Assembly: GCA_958510875.1 (NCBI GenBank)
Contig: OY294067.1
Span: forward strand, 281,871,242 to 281,935,241
Origin: Endomychus coccineus
Lineage: Eukaryota; Arthropoda; Insecta; Coleoptera; Endomychidae
DNA length: 64,000 bases
Reading direction: 5' to 3'
The notes under the pieces are model-generated. The model worked only from the letters and a program-made list of their open reading frames with translations, had not been told where the DNA came from and did not search any database. This document shows positions 10,161-21,285 of the stretch, piece by piece. The position numbers and the translations under genes were made by a program. Positions within the stretch are counted from its first letter, which is position 1, and every line of letters begins with the position of its first letter.

Positions 10161-11243
10161 AAGCTATTGCATATAGCTTTTATCGCGGGCTTTGAGCGCG
10201 GCGACCGAATCAAGAAAAAAAACACAAAAGACAAATACCGTAACGAAAATCTAAAAAAACAAAAAACAAATACCGTAACGAAATATCCTGACACCCACCA
10301 CTCCGCCTACCACGTAGCTCGGCCGAGCTTAAAATTGTCGAAATGTTAACTTTGAACCTTTTAAAAGGTCGTGATAGCCCCAAACTGGGTCGAAAACTGT
10401 TTTGAATTGGTTAATTTTCGATAAATCGAATGACGTTCACATGAGAAGCGCGTAGGTCGCGAGTTAGAAAAGTACAAATTTACGGTGCATAGAACGTCTT
10501 AACGAGGACTTTTGCGCATGCGGTTTTCGCTCCATGTCCATAGTTTATGAACGGGGCCAACTAAATAGCATAGTCTCGGGCCCCAAAATGTCGATTAAAT
10601 AGGAAAATTTAATTAAAACAGTTTGAGGTATTCTCAGCTGTCACCTACTAGCATCTGACGTGCGACGTACGAAAGGGAATTTTGTAGCTACTTAAATATA
10701 CCGAAAGCGGGTAAAAGCTAGCGGCCCATAGCCCAAAATACTTTATTACAACTGGCGCCGGCCGCAAGGGGTTCGAAACGGCCCCAAATCAACAAAATAG
10801 AGGTAAAATGTATAAACTCTGAGATACGCGCAGCGAGCTCCTCGAGGATATGTCAAAATGATTACGTTCGTAGCTAATTACATAAGTCGTCTGGCGTTCA
10901 TGCAATTGTGTTTTTATACAATTCGAACCTTCTAATTTCGAAAGGCCACGTGAAAATCCCGGAGCCGGAAGCGCTATCGAGATCTGAACGTTAAAACTTT
11001 CGTATAAAATTGTGTTCACAAGTCAATTGACACTTGTCACCATAGATAACTCTACTACCGGTAGTAGAGTTATCTATGCACTTGTCACAGAATACTCTTC
11101 ATAGAGATCAAGATGATACTCTTTTTTACTCATAATTCGTGAAGATTTTGAAGGGGTAGTGGATGTTTTTCTGCCCAACTTTTTCCAGTGGCGTAGTGCT
11201 ATGCAATAGCTTTACCGCGGCAGTCCCCGAGTGCCACACGTTT
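10161..11243 (+). mobile_element. Non-autonomous Helentron-type element
   Basis: The left end (aagctattgcatatagctt, then tcgcgggctttgagcgcggc) matches the inverted complement of 22487-22560 and 22870-22944, i.e. the 5' end of the Helentron below. The right end (gctatgcaatagctttaccg then cagtccccgag) is the complement of that element's 3' end at 21286-21332. So the two ends are in the order expected for one plus-strand element of about 1.08 kb. It encodes nothing recognisable. A 230-bp internal stretch (10808-11035) is shared with 22605-22855. Classification as Helentron-related is inferred from those shared ends. Confidence 0.6.
11031..11088. repeat. 38-bp perfect palindrome with 10-bp flanking duplication
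   Basis: Positions 11041-11078 are fully self-complementary (half-site catagataactctactac, centre CCGG). Immediately outside, cacttgtcac occurs at 11031-11040 and again at 11079-11088. The sequence is thus exactly direct repeat, palindrome, direct repeat. Confidence 0.85.
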
Positions 11244-11541
11244 AATTTTTTTTTGTTGGGAGGTTGTTGAAACCCCTGTAATATCCCATAAGGTAGTGTG
11301 AGAGTCCCTGAGTCCCGAATTTAATCACCTCAGATATACCCACTAAACACTCCACCTCGTGTGGTAGGCTCGATCCTGCAACCAGGGCAGTCTTGATAAC
11401 ACTTAGGCTTGACGGCCCATTGTATCTTGCCCCACCACTTCGGGCCATCGGAAAAATTCCGCAGTCGCTGGATTCAAACCCGCCACCGGCATCCACAGTG
11501 ATTAGAAGATCGATGCTTCTATATCACTGAGCTACTTGGCT
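11244..11541 (-). mobile_element. tRNA-derived SINE
   Basis: Read on the minus strand from 11541, the head has a Pol III A box (TAGCTCAGTGA, complement of 11524-11534) and, about 55 bases later, a B box (GGTTTGAATCC, complement of 11470-11480), separated by tRNA-like arms. The body of about 200 bp ends in an A-rich tail (complement of the T run at 11244-11256). Box spacing is that of a tRNA, and the promoter is internal. It abuts the 3' end of the Helentron-type element. The parental tRNA cannot be named with confidence. Confidence 0.75.
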
Positions 11542-11545
11542 AAAT

Positions 11546-11715
11546 ATAATAAAATAAAAACATTGGTACAAGATCAAGTGTTTGGAGATTGTGGTTGACG
11601 ATGATTGTTGGTTGCTTCATGATGTTTGCGTGGAGGAAGGATATATTTTCGTAATCGTATGGTTGGTTAGTTGGTTTTCTAGTGATCCATATCTGAAAAA
11701 AAAACATTAAATGGC
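11546..11715. repeat. Tandem array, right part, resumed after insertions
   Basis: The unit with ggttgcttcatgatgtttgc and ggaggaaggatatatt continues the array of 9660-10160. The sequence aaaaacatt is found on both sides of the insertions (10149-10157 and 11556-11564), consistent with an insertion into the array and a possible target duplication. Confidence 0.55.
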
Positions 11716-12663
11716 AGCCGGGCATTCCAATTCAATATAATGTTGCATTTCATCGAATTCTAATAAACAATATGGTTTGGCAAAATATTGATAAAGAAAA
11801 TTAAACGAGTAGAAGTGACAGACCAAAATATAGAATATCGGTGGGAGTCTGCTTTAATAAATATTATGTAATTATTCAAAAAGTGTTTTCAGTTTTATTA
11901 GTTACGTGCCTTCATACATGGATTGATATCTCAGTAGCTTATCATATTCCACAGCTTGCAATTCAGAAATTCATGGACTCGTTTTTTTATCTCGCATTAT
12001 CTCCTCCACCCCTATAAAAATGTGAATTACTTGTGATTCGTTCTCTTGTAAACTATTTCAATCCTAATCTCCCAAGAACAACTAAACATTGTTTTATTTT
12101 CATGTATGAAGCTTAATCGGACTCATCTGGTTCAAAATTCAATATTCGGTTTACATTTAATGATCATCATCTTTGATACAATCGCATGTAGAACATTATT
12201 TCCGTTTTTTCATTTGATTTCATGTTCAATTGGATCCTTTTTGATTTATGATTTCATTTGCTGTCAGAATAGATTGCAATCTATCAGCATCCAAGATTTT
12301 TCTATATTCCTGAAGCTGAATGTGGTAAAAAAAGAAAAAGTCTTATAACCATAGATAGGATCGCTCAAGCGAGTCATTGGTTTCATGTCTCACTATAAAG
12401 GTATTATGTGGATTGATGCATACTTCACGCTGTATTCGTTAGGTTTAGATTATAAATTGTTCGCACGTCGTACCGAGTTGTATAAAATATTCCAATACAA
12501 TGAAGACCTATACAATGTAGACCTCCATTTGTGGCGTAATGCCCAGCAACGAGAACCGAAAGAATTACTCATCTAGAAATTTGAAAATATCGTTTCTAGT
12601 AGAATATTTCGAATATCATGGTTCGATTGAAACTAATAATCTAATTTATTGAAGTTGAACTAA
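11716..12663. other. No recognisable feature
   Basis: Plus-strand frames at 12106-12348 and 12385-12576 have no motifs. Nothing else assigned. Confidence 0.3.
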
Positions 12664-12665
12664 TA

Positions 12666-14242
12666 CCGGGATATCAAAAATTATCTTGGTCAAGGGTGGT
12701 TGTGGAATCTAAAACGTGTGTCTTTACTTTACGGTTGATATAATTATGTCACCGTCACACTGACATCATCAATAACCTACAAATTTCATACCTATTTATT
12801 TCAGTTGTAAAACAATAATGAACTACAAATTATGAAATAATGGATTTAGTAACAAGAAAAACTAAATTACAGTAATTGTTGGAAATGTCCCCCGTTAGGT
12901 TCGATGCACAAGTTAACGCCGCATCCTCATGCTGTGAAAACCTTTTTGCAGCATCTCTGGCGTTATGGTTGCACATTGCTGAACTATTCTTTGTTGAAGT
13001 TCTTGCAAATTATTTACCGGAGTTGCGAAAATCTTGTTTTTTAAGTAAGGAAATATATAATAGTCCATAATTGTCAAACAAGGTGATCTCGGAGGAAACT
13101 CAACTTCTGTATGCAAACTTATCAGCCGGTCATCAAAAAACTCGCGGAGAAAAGCAATATTTTCTCGTGTGGTATGTGCTGTTGAACCGTCATGCTGGAA
13201 ATAACCGTACCGAAGTTCATCATCGTTTAACTGTTGCACAAATTCAGCCAAAAAGTTGTGTCTGTACCTTTTTGCGTTGACGGTGAAATCTAAAAAAATT
13301 GGCCCAATTATTCTTCTGCGAGAAACTGCCATCCAAACACCGATTTTTGGAGCATGTAGTGGCTGGCGATTCAGTAAAAACATGAGGGTTATCATTGCTC
13401 CACATTCGCATATTTTGAGAATTGATGTATCCCGAAAGGTGGAACCACGCTTCGTCAGAAAAAAAAGTTAAGTTCAGAAGATCGCCATTCATTAAATTAT
13501 TGACAAACCAATGGCAGTAAGCAAGGCGTCTGGGGTGGTCTGCGGGCAGAAGAGCTTGATGTGCTTTCATCTTATATGGATGCATGTTCAAGTCTTTCTT
13601 TAAAATCTTCTGACATGTTCCATAAGAAAGTCCAATTTTCTGAGAAAGACGTTCCAAAGGTTTTGCAGGCTCCTCTTCCATACGTTGACGACCGTCATTG
13701 ACAACTTCTTCTGTAAGAACTCTTGGTCTACCAGCACCTTTTTTATGAGTCACACAACCAGTTTCGAGAAACACTTCAACACAATTTGTAAGGCACGCAT
13801 GAAAATTGTCCGGTAAAATTGCCACGTTTGGGAAGTGCTCTCGAAAATTGTCCAAACACAAACGTTGACTGTATTGCCAATTTCCAATAACTAGCGCACC
13901 CGTTCGAAAATAGACTTCAATCATGAAAATTTTGTGCTGTGTGGTAAGAGACATAATTCAAAAACTGGATTAGAAAATTTCAGCACAATGACTTAACATA
14001 TTCTGACACTACAAAACATATTCAAAAAGTTTAAGTAAGACACACGTTTTACATTCCACAACCACCCTTGACAAAGATAATGTTTAATTTGTAGTTCGTT
14101 ATTGTTTTACAACTGAAATAAATAGGTATGAAATTTGTAGGTTATTGATGATGTCATTGATATAATTATTTCAAGCGTAAAGTAAGACACACGTTTTAGA
14201 TTCCACAACCACCCTTGACCAAGATAATTTCTGATATCCCGG
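12666..14242 (-). mobile_element. Mariner-superfamily element (DD41D) with ~160-bp TIRs
   Basis: Both ends read TA-CCGGGATATCA (12664 onward; complement at 14229-14244), consistent with a TA target duplication. The inverted repeats run 12666-12832 and 14085-14242 and include tcttggtcaagggtggttgt. A further copy of the subterminal part lies inside the right TIR at 14034-14081. The element is about 1.58 kb and encodes the broken transposase at 12913-13954. Confidence 0.7.
12913..13954 (-). pseudogene. Tc1/mariner-superfamily transposase, DD41D, one frameshift
   Basis: The N-terminal frame starts at 13954 (MSLTTQHKIFM) and has a helix-turn-helix region around ERLSQKIGLSYGTCQKILKK. The first catalytic acid is in FFSDEAWFHLSGY. 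After PHVFTES the frame shifts near 13375 and continues as APKIGVWMAVSRRRIIGPIF. The second acid is in FQHDGSTAHTT and the third in PRSPCLTIMDYY; 41 residues separate the second and third acids. The usual SPD triad is SPC here. The single frameshift inactivates cut-and-paste transposase function. Length without the break (~345 residues) is normal for the family. Confidence 0.8.
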
Positions 14243-14244
14243 TA

Positions 14245-15199
14245 TAAGTTACAACTGCAATAAGTATTAACGAAAATCTAAATGTCGTTGGTAAATAAAA
14301 ACGAAACTATTAACTTTCATAAAGAACTCAATTCTGCAATTTTGTGAGGATAATTGTAGGTTTGAAGCAATTGACTTGCCATCAAGAAGTCTCATGTGAT
14401 GTAACTTTAATTCAATAGTAATTGTATCAATAACAATTTAGAGCGATCTCGGTAATAAAGATTTCAGTAAATGTGTGTTTCATGACCTCATATCGATTTC
14501 TTGTTAGATAGTAATTATTATTATGTTTCCTCCGTATCATTTTATTGAGCCTTCCCCGCTTATCTCTTTTTTTGATATCATCACGAAAATACATTTACTC
14601 TTCTGACGACTGATATTGAGTTCTGAATTGTTCGCATTATGGATAGGAAAGCTAAAATTTCGTATATTATTCCACGGATGTAGAGATCGTAAGTGGCAGA
14701 AGCTTGTTTTTATCGTCGTCATTATATATCCGATTTCGCCAGCTTCAATTTTTCGCGGTAATGATGTGCTTATTCATTAATGACTAGTCGATCACAATTT
14801 CCTTTATGAATACTTACCCCTTTACTTTCAGAGGCGCCAAAATCCTCGTAAAAGATTTAATAGAGACTGAAACTAATAGCGTATCCTATCTATCCCTTTT
14901 AATGACCTGCTTGTAAAAGCTCAAATATCGTGCTAATGATGTACTCGTTACAACAGTACTCAGAATCAAACCAGAGCGCAAAGAAATATAAGCTATTTTA
15001 CTTGTTTTTAACAAGGACTACTTGGGGATATTATGCACGTTGCAATAGGTTTTATGTTACGACTCTTTAGGTATAATATACTCAGAAAGGGGAAACTTGA
15101 TCTGTACTGTCTGTCCAAAAGCTTCACGTCGAGTGGCGTATTAAAAATCCCACATTATAGCTTTTGTTTTTCAGAATTTAAATAAACCGAAATACCTGT
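14245..15199. other. No recognisable feature
   Basis: AT-rich. One 61-codon minus-strand frame (14537-14722) without motifs. Confidence 0.3.
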
Positions 15200-16112
15200 A
15201 TCAGTTTATTTACCTTTTTGTTGAGGTGAGTGATTCTTCCAATTCATACGAAATTGCTTTTTTTCATACTTAGCTACACGAGGGGAAAACCTATAATGTT
15301 CGAAGAACATCGTGTGAGCCAGCGCTGGAGGGTTGGAAATTTTTCTTGAAGGCTTGGAGGTTATAGGTGTAAGGAAAGACCTCATTAGGCATAGAGTTCC
15401 ACAACTTCTCCGTTCGATAGAAAAATGAAGTCTGGTAGGAAGAAGTTCGGCAGGTCTCGAGCTCGAGAATGAAGGAGTGACTAGCTTGAGATAAAACACC
15501 GACCATGGAAATATCTATAGAAAAGGAACCACTCGCCCATCTATCTACGATGTTCTAGAGAGGCGAATGAAATCGTAAATGTGACATCATCAGACGAATA
15601 GCTCTCTCCTGGATAGAATCCAAGAGCTTCAGCATTAGGGAGCCGAACTCTAAAAATGTTAACCGTACTCTAGGACAGGTCGTATATGTGCTTTGTAGAT
15701 CATGAGGAGCTGCTGGGATGTAAAATAGCCTTTGCACGGAATAGAAAACTAGGTTTTTGTGAAACGGTTTTCGCAATGGACTTCCCATGAGAGGGTGCTG
15801 TTGGTGGTGATCTCGAGCATGGATATGGAAAAATTCATAGGAATCGTTGTACCTGACATCATCAATTAGGGATTGTGAAATCCGCTTTCCTGAAGAAGAT
15901 GCAAGATTGAGTTTTGATTGCATTAAACTCTACTAGATTATCAAATCTCATTTCAAAAACCTTGCCAGATCTCCATTAAATGCGTTAACCCGTCTTTGTC
16001 TAGGTCCTCTGGCTTCATTGCATGGTATAGGGCCTCTAGATGAGAGAGCGGTATGAATTATACCATCATCTGCAAAGCTGTGGACGGGATAGGTGGTCAC
16101 TTCCAACAGATC
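15200..16112 (-). pseudogene. Jockey/CR1-like non-LTR retrotransposon, 3' half
   Basis: Continuation, in minus-strand order, of the RT at 17170-16836. From 16115 it reads DLLEVTTYPVHSFADDGIIH, carrying the FADD catalytic box of the RT palm. Further on come LLDSIQERAIRL, SLIDDVRYNDS, and near 15400-15330 LWNSMPNEVFPYTYNLQAFK, a conserved C-terminal block of such elements. Frames break several times. A closely related piece is at 58040-58356. Confidence 0.75.
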
Positions 16113-16835
16113 GTCAAGATAATTGAAGACTGGTGCATAGAATGTTCTCTGTCAGTGAACCCCACAAAGACACAGCTAGTTCTGTTCACAAAGAAACGAA
16201 AGCTGGGTGAAAGGACATAGTGGAGATCAAGGAAATGAATAGGCGGACAGGCTGGCGCGAAAAGGCTCCGGACAAACACTATTCGGGCCGGAGCCCTTCT
16301 TGTCGCTAACCTCAAGCACTCTGACTGCTTTGATAAAAGAAGATACCCTAAAACGGCATGCCGAACGATGGATATCGAATGATAGCTGTAGACAGGCACA
16401 CACTGCTATAAAAGCACCGTGCCCAAAAATTGCAAAGTTCTGCCTACGACTGACAAGATATAATCTTAGAAGACTCGTAGGAATATGGACAGGACACGGC
16501 CGACTAAATAAACATCTTCACACCATGGGAGTCGTTGTCGACCCCATATGTCGAGGATGCTACGAAGAGGATGAGACAGCGGAACATGTGATTTGTCACT
16601 GCCCGGCGCTCTCATCGACAAGAGATGCCATTTTGGGGGACCCCTGGCCAAATCTGGTCAACATTGGCGACGCTCTACCCGGTGCGGTCCTCGGGCTGAT
16701 CAACGCGATTGGTTGGCTCGATGGCTGAGGAGGGACAGGGGCCTTCGCCTTGAAGGAGTGGCACAATGGGCCCAGTTCAGAGGCCTAAGTGCCAGTATAA
16801 TTATACACCCTTTACATCAAAATTCATCCATCCAT
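16113..16835 (+). mobile_element. 5'-truncated non-LTR retrotransposon nested in an antisense one
   Basis: Inserted into the minus-strand element: host RT coding breaks at ...APTFFLLH (about 16835) and resumes at DLLEVTT (about 16112). The plus-strand insert starts within an RT thumb (VKIIEDWCIECSLSVNPTKT), skips the RNase H region, then has an open frame 16300-16728 ending in a C-terminal zinc-knuckle-like block, RRLVGIWTGHGRLNKHLH, CRGCYEEDETAEHVICHCPA. It finishes in a short (catc)n tail. The missing middle suggests internal deletion. RT and C-terminal type recall I/R1-like elements with RNase H; this is inference. Confidence 0.65.
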
Positions 16836-17170
16836 CCATGGAGCAGAAAAAAAGTTGGTGCCAAGACAGATTCCTGTGGAACACCAGCGTTAATAGCCAT
16901 TTTATCGGAGGATACTCTATCAAACACTACATGAAGTGATCTATATGAAAGAAAATTCGATAGTAACCGACAAAGTTAAGTCGGCAAAGCATATGACGGA
17001 AGTTTCCCAAGGAGTCCTTGGTACAAGACTTGGTCAAATGCCTTAGTATTGAATGCCACAGCTAGAGATTCCCCATATTTTCGATAGATTTCTGCCATAC
17101 GTATGTTTCGTAGGCAAGCAAGTCTCCTGTTGATCTCTGCAGACGAAAGCGATATTTCCGGTCATTCATT
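16836..17170 (-). pseudogene. Jockey/CR1-like non-LTR retrotransposon, RT fingers-palm
   Basis: The minus-strand reading from about 17165 gives YRFRLQRSTGDLLAYETYVW, then AEIYRKYGESLAVAFNTKAF, LLSNFLSYRSLHVVFDRVSS and INAGVPQESVLAPT, the ordered RT motifs up to the conserved GVPQG.V box (E replaces G). The 5' endonuclease is missing. The reading is cut at 16835 by the plus-strand insert and continues at 16112. Confidence 0.75.
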
Positions 17171-18940
17171 ATTTTGGAGTTGTCTAGGTGTCTTGGTCCA
17201 CTTTAGTGACCGTCGCGTCGGTTGTTCTAATATGATACATGCGGTCGATGAAATATCAGACTTTTCTTATTTCTGGTATGTGGATTATTAATAAGCTGAC
17301 TGCCATGACACATCACTACGTGTTATCTTATTTTACTAGTTGATTATCGCTAGTAATACAACAACTGTATTAGTGATTATCGAAATATAAAGTTATTGCG
17401 ATCTTGAGAATCTAATGCAAGCCGGGACGTGGAAAGGGCAACACTGTAAATCTCCTGGAGGGTAGTCCGATGTTATATAAACGACCGGTGCTCAAATACA
17501 AGTGAAGTCTATCTTTTGAAGGTTGTATTAATATGTTTTAATATACATGTTAGGCTAATGTGCAAACTTGGCTAGTTTAAAGACTAGATGGAAAGTGTAT
17601 AAACCAACCAACAAACAAAATGTTGGATAATTTGATAGAAAATTCCACACCTGCAATTTTGAACCAATCAAAATACGTTATTTTGACAGATCATCATGGC
17701 AACGGAGGTATTTTAGTGGACATTTTTTTCTCGTGGGATACCCAACAGCGAATTATACAGAAATTTTTTTAAGTTTACAATAACAGATCATTTTTGACAG
17801 ACTGGTTTTTATTTGTTCACATAATATTTAGTTTTGATACATTTTAATTACAAAGCTAAGATGGTTTTCTATATTCTTCGAACACCTCCTCTCTTCTTAA
17901 TGGCGAAAATGCAGGACTTTGAATGTCTTCAATTAAGTGTCTATGTCTAATAAAATATATATAACATTTAGACTAATTTATTTACCTTTTTCCCATTCAG
18001 TACTTTCAATTTTCCGTAGTTTAGATGCAAATAGTCGTGGACAATTCCGAACAAATTTTCTTTCTTCAAGTTGGAGCCACAATCCTCTATTAATGCGAAT
18101 AAATAAGTCATGGTACGATGACTGATTATTACATCAGACAATTTCACGCATATTTTGCACATAGTATGATTTTCAAATCGATTCATTTTTTAAACAAAGA
18201 ATTTTATTGGTTTCACTGGCTGTGCAATATTCTTTATTGCAACCAAACGCGAGTTTTTTTGATGTTTTGAAGTGTCAAAATACAATGATCACAGCCTCCT
18301 ATGATTGATGCTTGCTGACGCTGGTTATGAATTCCATACCATTAAAGCGCGCATAACGCACGTTAATAAATACAAAATATTCATGAGCTAGAAAAACATT
18401 CCGGAAATAATTTGACCTCTAGTGGCATTACTAGTGAAAACACTATTCCAACTAAAATAGAGGCTAGTTTATTTACTATCAGAGGGGCTTGGCTAATTTA
18501 CTTGAAATAATTAAGAAATGTTAACTATTAGCTGGATAGTTGATAAACTGTCTGGCTAATGACAATCATAATTTCTGGTAACAAAAAATAGCCAATGCAT
18601 TAGCTGGTTTATAAACCAACCATAATCACACTGTCACCAAGAATGCAGGAATCTTCAAAATTTTCAGACAAGGTCTAATTCATATGAGAAATTCTGAAAA
18701 CCCGGCTGTCATGCACCGACTTAAGATATCCCACTAGAAACTTCTACAAGCTCTAACAATTACCACAGAATAATTCTCTCTATATTGTGAAACTTGGTTA
18801 CTGTTTGCTGTTTGCTTTAGGGCTACGCCATAATAACAGAAAACAGCTGATAACGAAATCGATCGGTATTGGGCATGAACAACTGAACCGAATTTGCAGT
18901 GATCCGCGAACATGGAACTTTTTATACTGTGCATGCGAAT
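17171..18940. other. No confident gene; two weak candidates
   Basis: A TATA-like ttatataaacgac at 17471-17483, followed by agtgaagtctatc, could be an LTR or promoter remnant. A minus-strand frame 17968-18186 begins MNRFENHTMCKICVKLSDVI with one CxxC that recalls, weakly, a ZAD-type zinc finger, but the second CxxC is absent. Everything else is unassigned. Confidence 0.25.
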
Positions 18941-18941
18941 A

Positions 18942-20485
18942 CAGGATGTTCCATCTCAGACGAGCCACCCCGTATATTTCTTATCCCATAGTGAGTGGAA
19001 AAATCTCCCGAAACACGTCGAATGATTTTGTTTGGGGGACATCTTTTGACGTATATTTGAGGCTTGAACGAGCAACCCTCTAATAGGGGGCGCTTCAACC
19101 CCTCAAAATTGAATAGTGGAGAGGAGTTGAGTGATACGTCATTTGAAAGGTCTTGGAAGCCTCTTTACAACGGTGTATGAAAAACGTAAATTTGATGAAC
19201 CGTTTTCGCCAAAAATTAATTTTGTTGCTCGAATGCGCCACCTTGAATATTTTGGTTATTTGTACAATGTACAAACTCATTTTTATTAAGCCCTTTTTAC
19301 AAACTTAAACAATCTTCAAAAAATCACATTCGTAAAAAAATTGAATTGTGTTGTCATGCTTACAATGAAAAAAATTAAATCTGCGTGTTTAAATCAAATG
19401 TTCAAATTGTCCTCCATTGACTTCCATACAATAATACATTCTCTCAAACTAATAAATAAAAAAATAGCAAAACATTTCCTTATGTTGCCTTCATTTTTTG
19501 TTCTTAGAAGGTGTTTAGGCATAACTGTAGAATTTGGAGCGATACAAATCGTCATGTATCTCGAGAAGCCACACTCAACATCGGGAAAAGCTAAACGTTT
19601 GGGTAGGAATTTTGGGAGACCACCTAATTGGACCTCTGTTTATTCCTGGTAATTTAAATGGCGAAATTTATCTTGAAATGTTGGAAAATGCGATTGATCC
19701 GTTAATAACTGAACAATTAGAAAACGATCCTCTACTACTTGAACAACAATTGCATTTCCAACAAGACGGAGCTCCTCTTCACTACGCCGCACCAGTTCAC
19801 CAATACCTCAATTTGCAATTTCCCGGTCGTTGGATTGGAAGAAGAGGTCTTATGGAGTGGCCTGCCCGATCTCCTGACCTGAACCCTCTGAACTTCTTCT
19901 TGTGGGGACATCTTAAGTCCAAGATTTTTGTGACTCAGCCTGAAAATTTGGACGAACTACGCCAACGAATTGTAAATGAGTGTCGTCAAAAATTACTCCA
20001 ATTATGCTGAACCATGTTAGAGGCGGTTTTTAGTCAAGATTGTATTATTGTATGGAAGTCAATGGAGGACAATGTGAACATTTGATTTAAACACGCAATG
20101 TGATTTTTTGAAGATTGTTTAAGTTTGTAAAAAAGGCTTAATAAAAATGAGCTTGTACATTGTACAAATAACCAAAATATTCAAGGTGACGCATTCGAGC
20201 AACAAAATTAATTTTTGGCGAAAACGGTTCATCAAATTTACGTTTTTCATACACCGTTGTAAAGAGGCTTCCAAGACCTTTCAAATGACGTATCACTCAA
20301 CCCCTCTTCCCTATTCAATTTTGAGGGGTTGAAGCGCCCCCTATTAGGGGGTTGCTCGTTCAAGCCTCAAATATACGTCAACAGATGTCCCCCAAAGAAA
20401 ATCATTCGACGTGTTTCGGGAGATTTTTCCACTCACTATGGGATAAGAAATATACGGGGTGGCTCGTCTGAGATGGAACACGCTG
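18942..20485 (+). mobile_element. Mariner-superfamily element with ~450-bp TIRs, internally deleted
   Basis: Ends are TA-CAGGATGTTCCATCTCAG at 18940 and, inverted, CTGAGATGGAACACGCTG-TA at 20470-20487, giving a TA duplication. Inverted repeats extend from 18942 to about 19440 and from about 20038 to 20485; the right copy lacks ~55 bp present in the left. Between them lies the C-terminal half of a transposase (19534-20010). The TIRs nearly touch the coding remnant, so the N-terminal coding half has been lost. Antisense frames within the TIRs are not genes. Confidence 0.8.
19534..20010 (+). pseudogene. Transposase C-terminal half, third catalytic D changed to N
   Basis: The readable frame has LNVWVGILGDHLIGPLFIPG, then FQQDGAPLHY with the second catalytic acid, and WPARSPDLNPLNFFLWGHLK, where the family's third acid (D in NP.DFF) is N. 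The spacing between the second acid and this N is 41 residues. The first acid and the DNA-binding domain are missing. A related but intact enzyme lies at 51821-52900. It cannot be an active transposase. Confidence 0.8.
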
Positions 20486-20487
20486 TA

Positions 20488-21199
20488 GTCCCTGAACTGG
20501 TTCAGAATTGCATCCGCATCAAAGCTAATACAAAGTATGTTGGTGGTTTTGATTATTCGTCTTGATGATCCATTGAAAAGCGTCTTCGTAGGTTTATTGT
20601 CGTTGAATTGAATTAACTGTGGAAGTTTTAATGCAGCAAGAAATATTGAACCATCTTGGAACAATTTTACGTGTCTTCTGTACATTCATGCGAATTGTAA
20701 ATTAACCAAACTCGAATATTAGGAATGCTTTGAATTCTGGTGTAGCACAATATATTACGCTCCTTCGAACTTACTTACATACAACACGACGGAAGCTCAA
20801 ATTAATTGTGTACACGGGTAGGTAGCAGTTCAAATAAATCTTGAGGCTCAGGCTACTGTACTGAGAAAATTACTCCAAGAAACTTTAATTTCAAATATAA
20901 CTTGAATGCTAAATTACGACAAAAGAGAAGGTTAGGGGTGCTAATTTGCATGTTTAATTGAACTTCAAACGTGTACTGCTCCCGCTTCCATTTATATTCT
21001 AATAGGATGCAAATCCGTTTGAAACTATTTTGAAAAGTTCCACTCTTCCAAATCAAATAGATTTATTGTATTGTGAATCATTGCTGCCATTTTCTCCTGC
21101 ACGAGATACAATGAAGTATTACGGTTTAGTAGTAAATAAAGTGCATTACAAACAGTTTTTTCATTTGAAAAATTAAAGAATAACTATAATAATATTATA
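20488..21199. other. Possible disrupted host ORF, otherwise nothing
   Basis: Right outside the mariner-like element, the minus strand has an open reading from about 20685 to 20488 starting MYRRHVKLFQDGSIFLAALK and ending at the element boundary (ILNQFRD). I see no family and no left-side continuation at 18900-18940. 20853-21056 carries another anonymous minus-strand frame. Confidence 0.25.
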
Positions 21200-21285
21200 T
21201 GAGCGATTTGAACCATTTGGTGGGATGTATGTTACGTTTTTCTTGGTATTCTGGTTCTTTATATGAGTGAAAATAAAATAAAAAA
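21200..21285 (-). repeat. PLE family A terminal repeat, part left of the Helentron
   Basis: The stretch tgaaccatttggtgggatgt through gaaaataaaataaaaa matches 25515-25592. It breaks at 21285 and resumes at 22945 with aaaactcttttttgaggtgt. Confidence 0.75.

Noticed and set aside
13256..13471. Plus-strand frames over the DD41D transposase
   Set aside because: Antisense shadows; the transposase motifs read on the minus strand.
16466..16651. Minus frame across the nested non-LTR insert
   Set aside because: Antisense to the plus-strand C-terminal RT block with clear CRGC...CHC motif.
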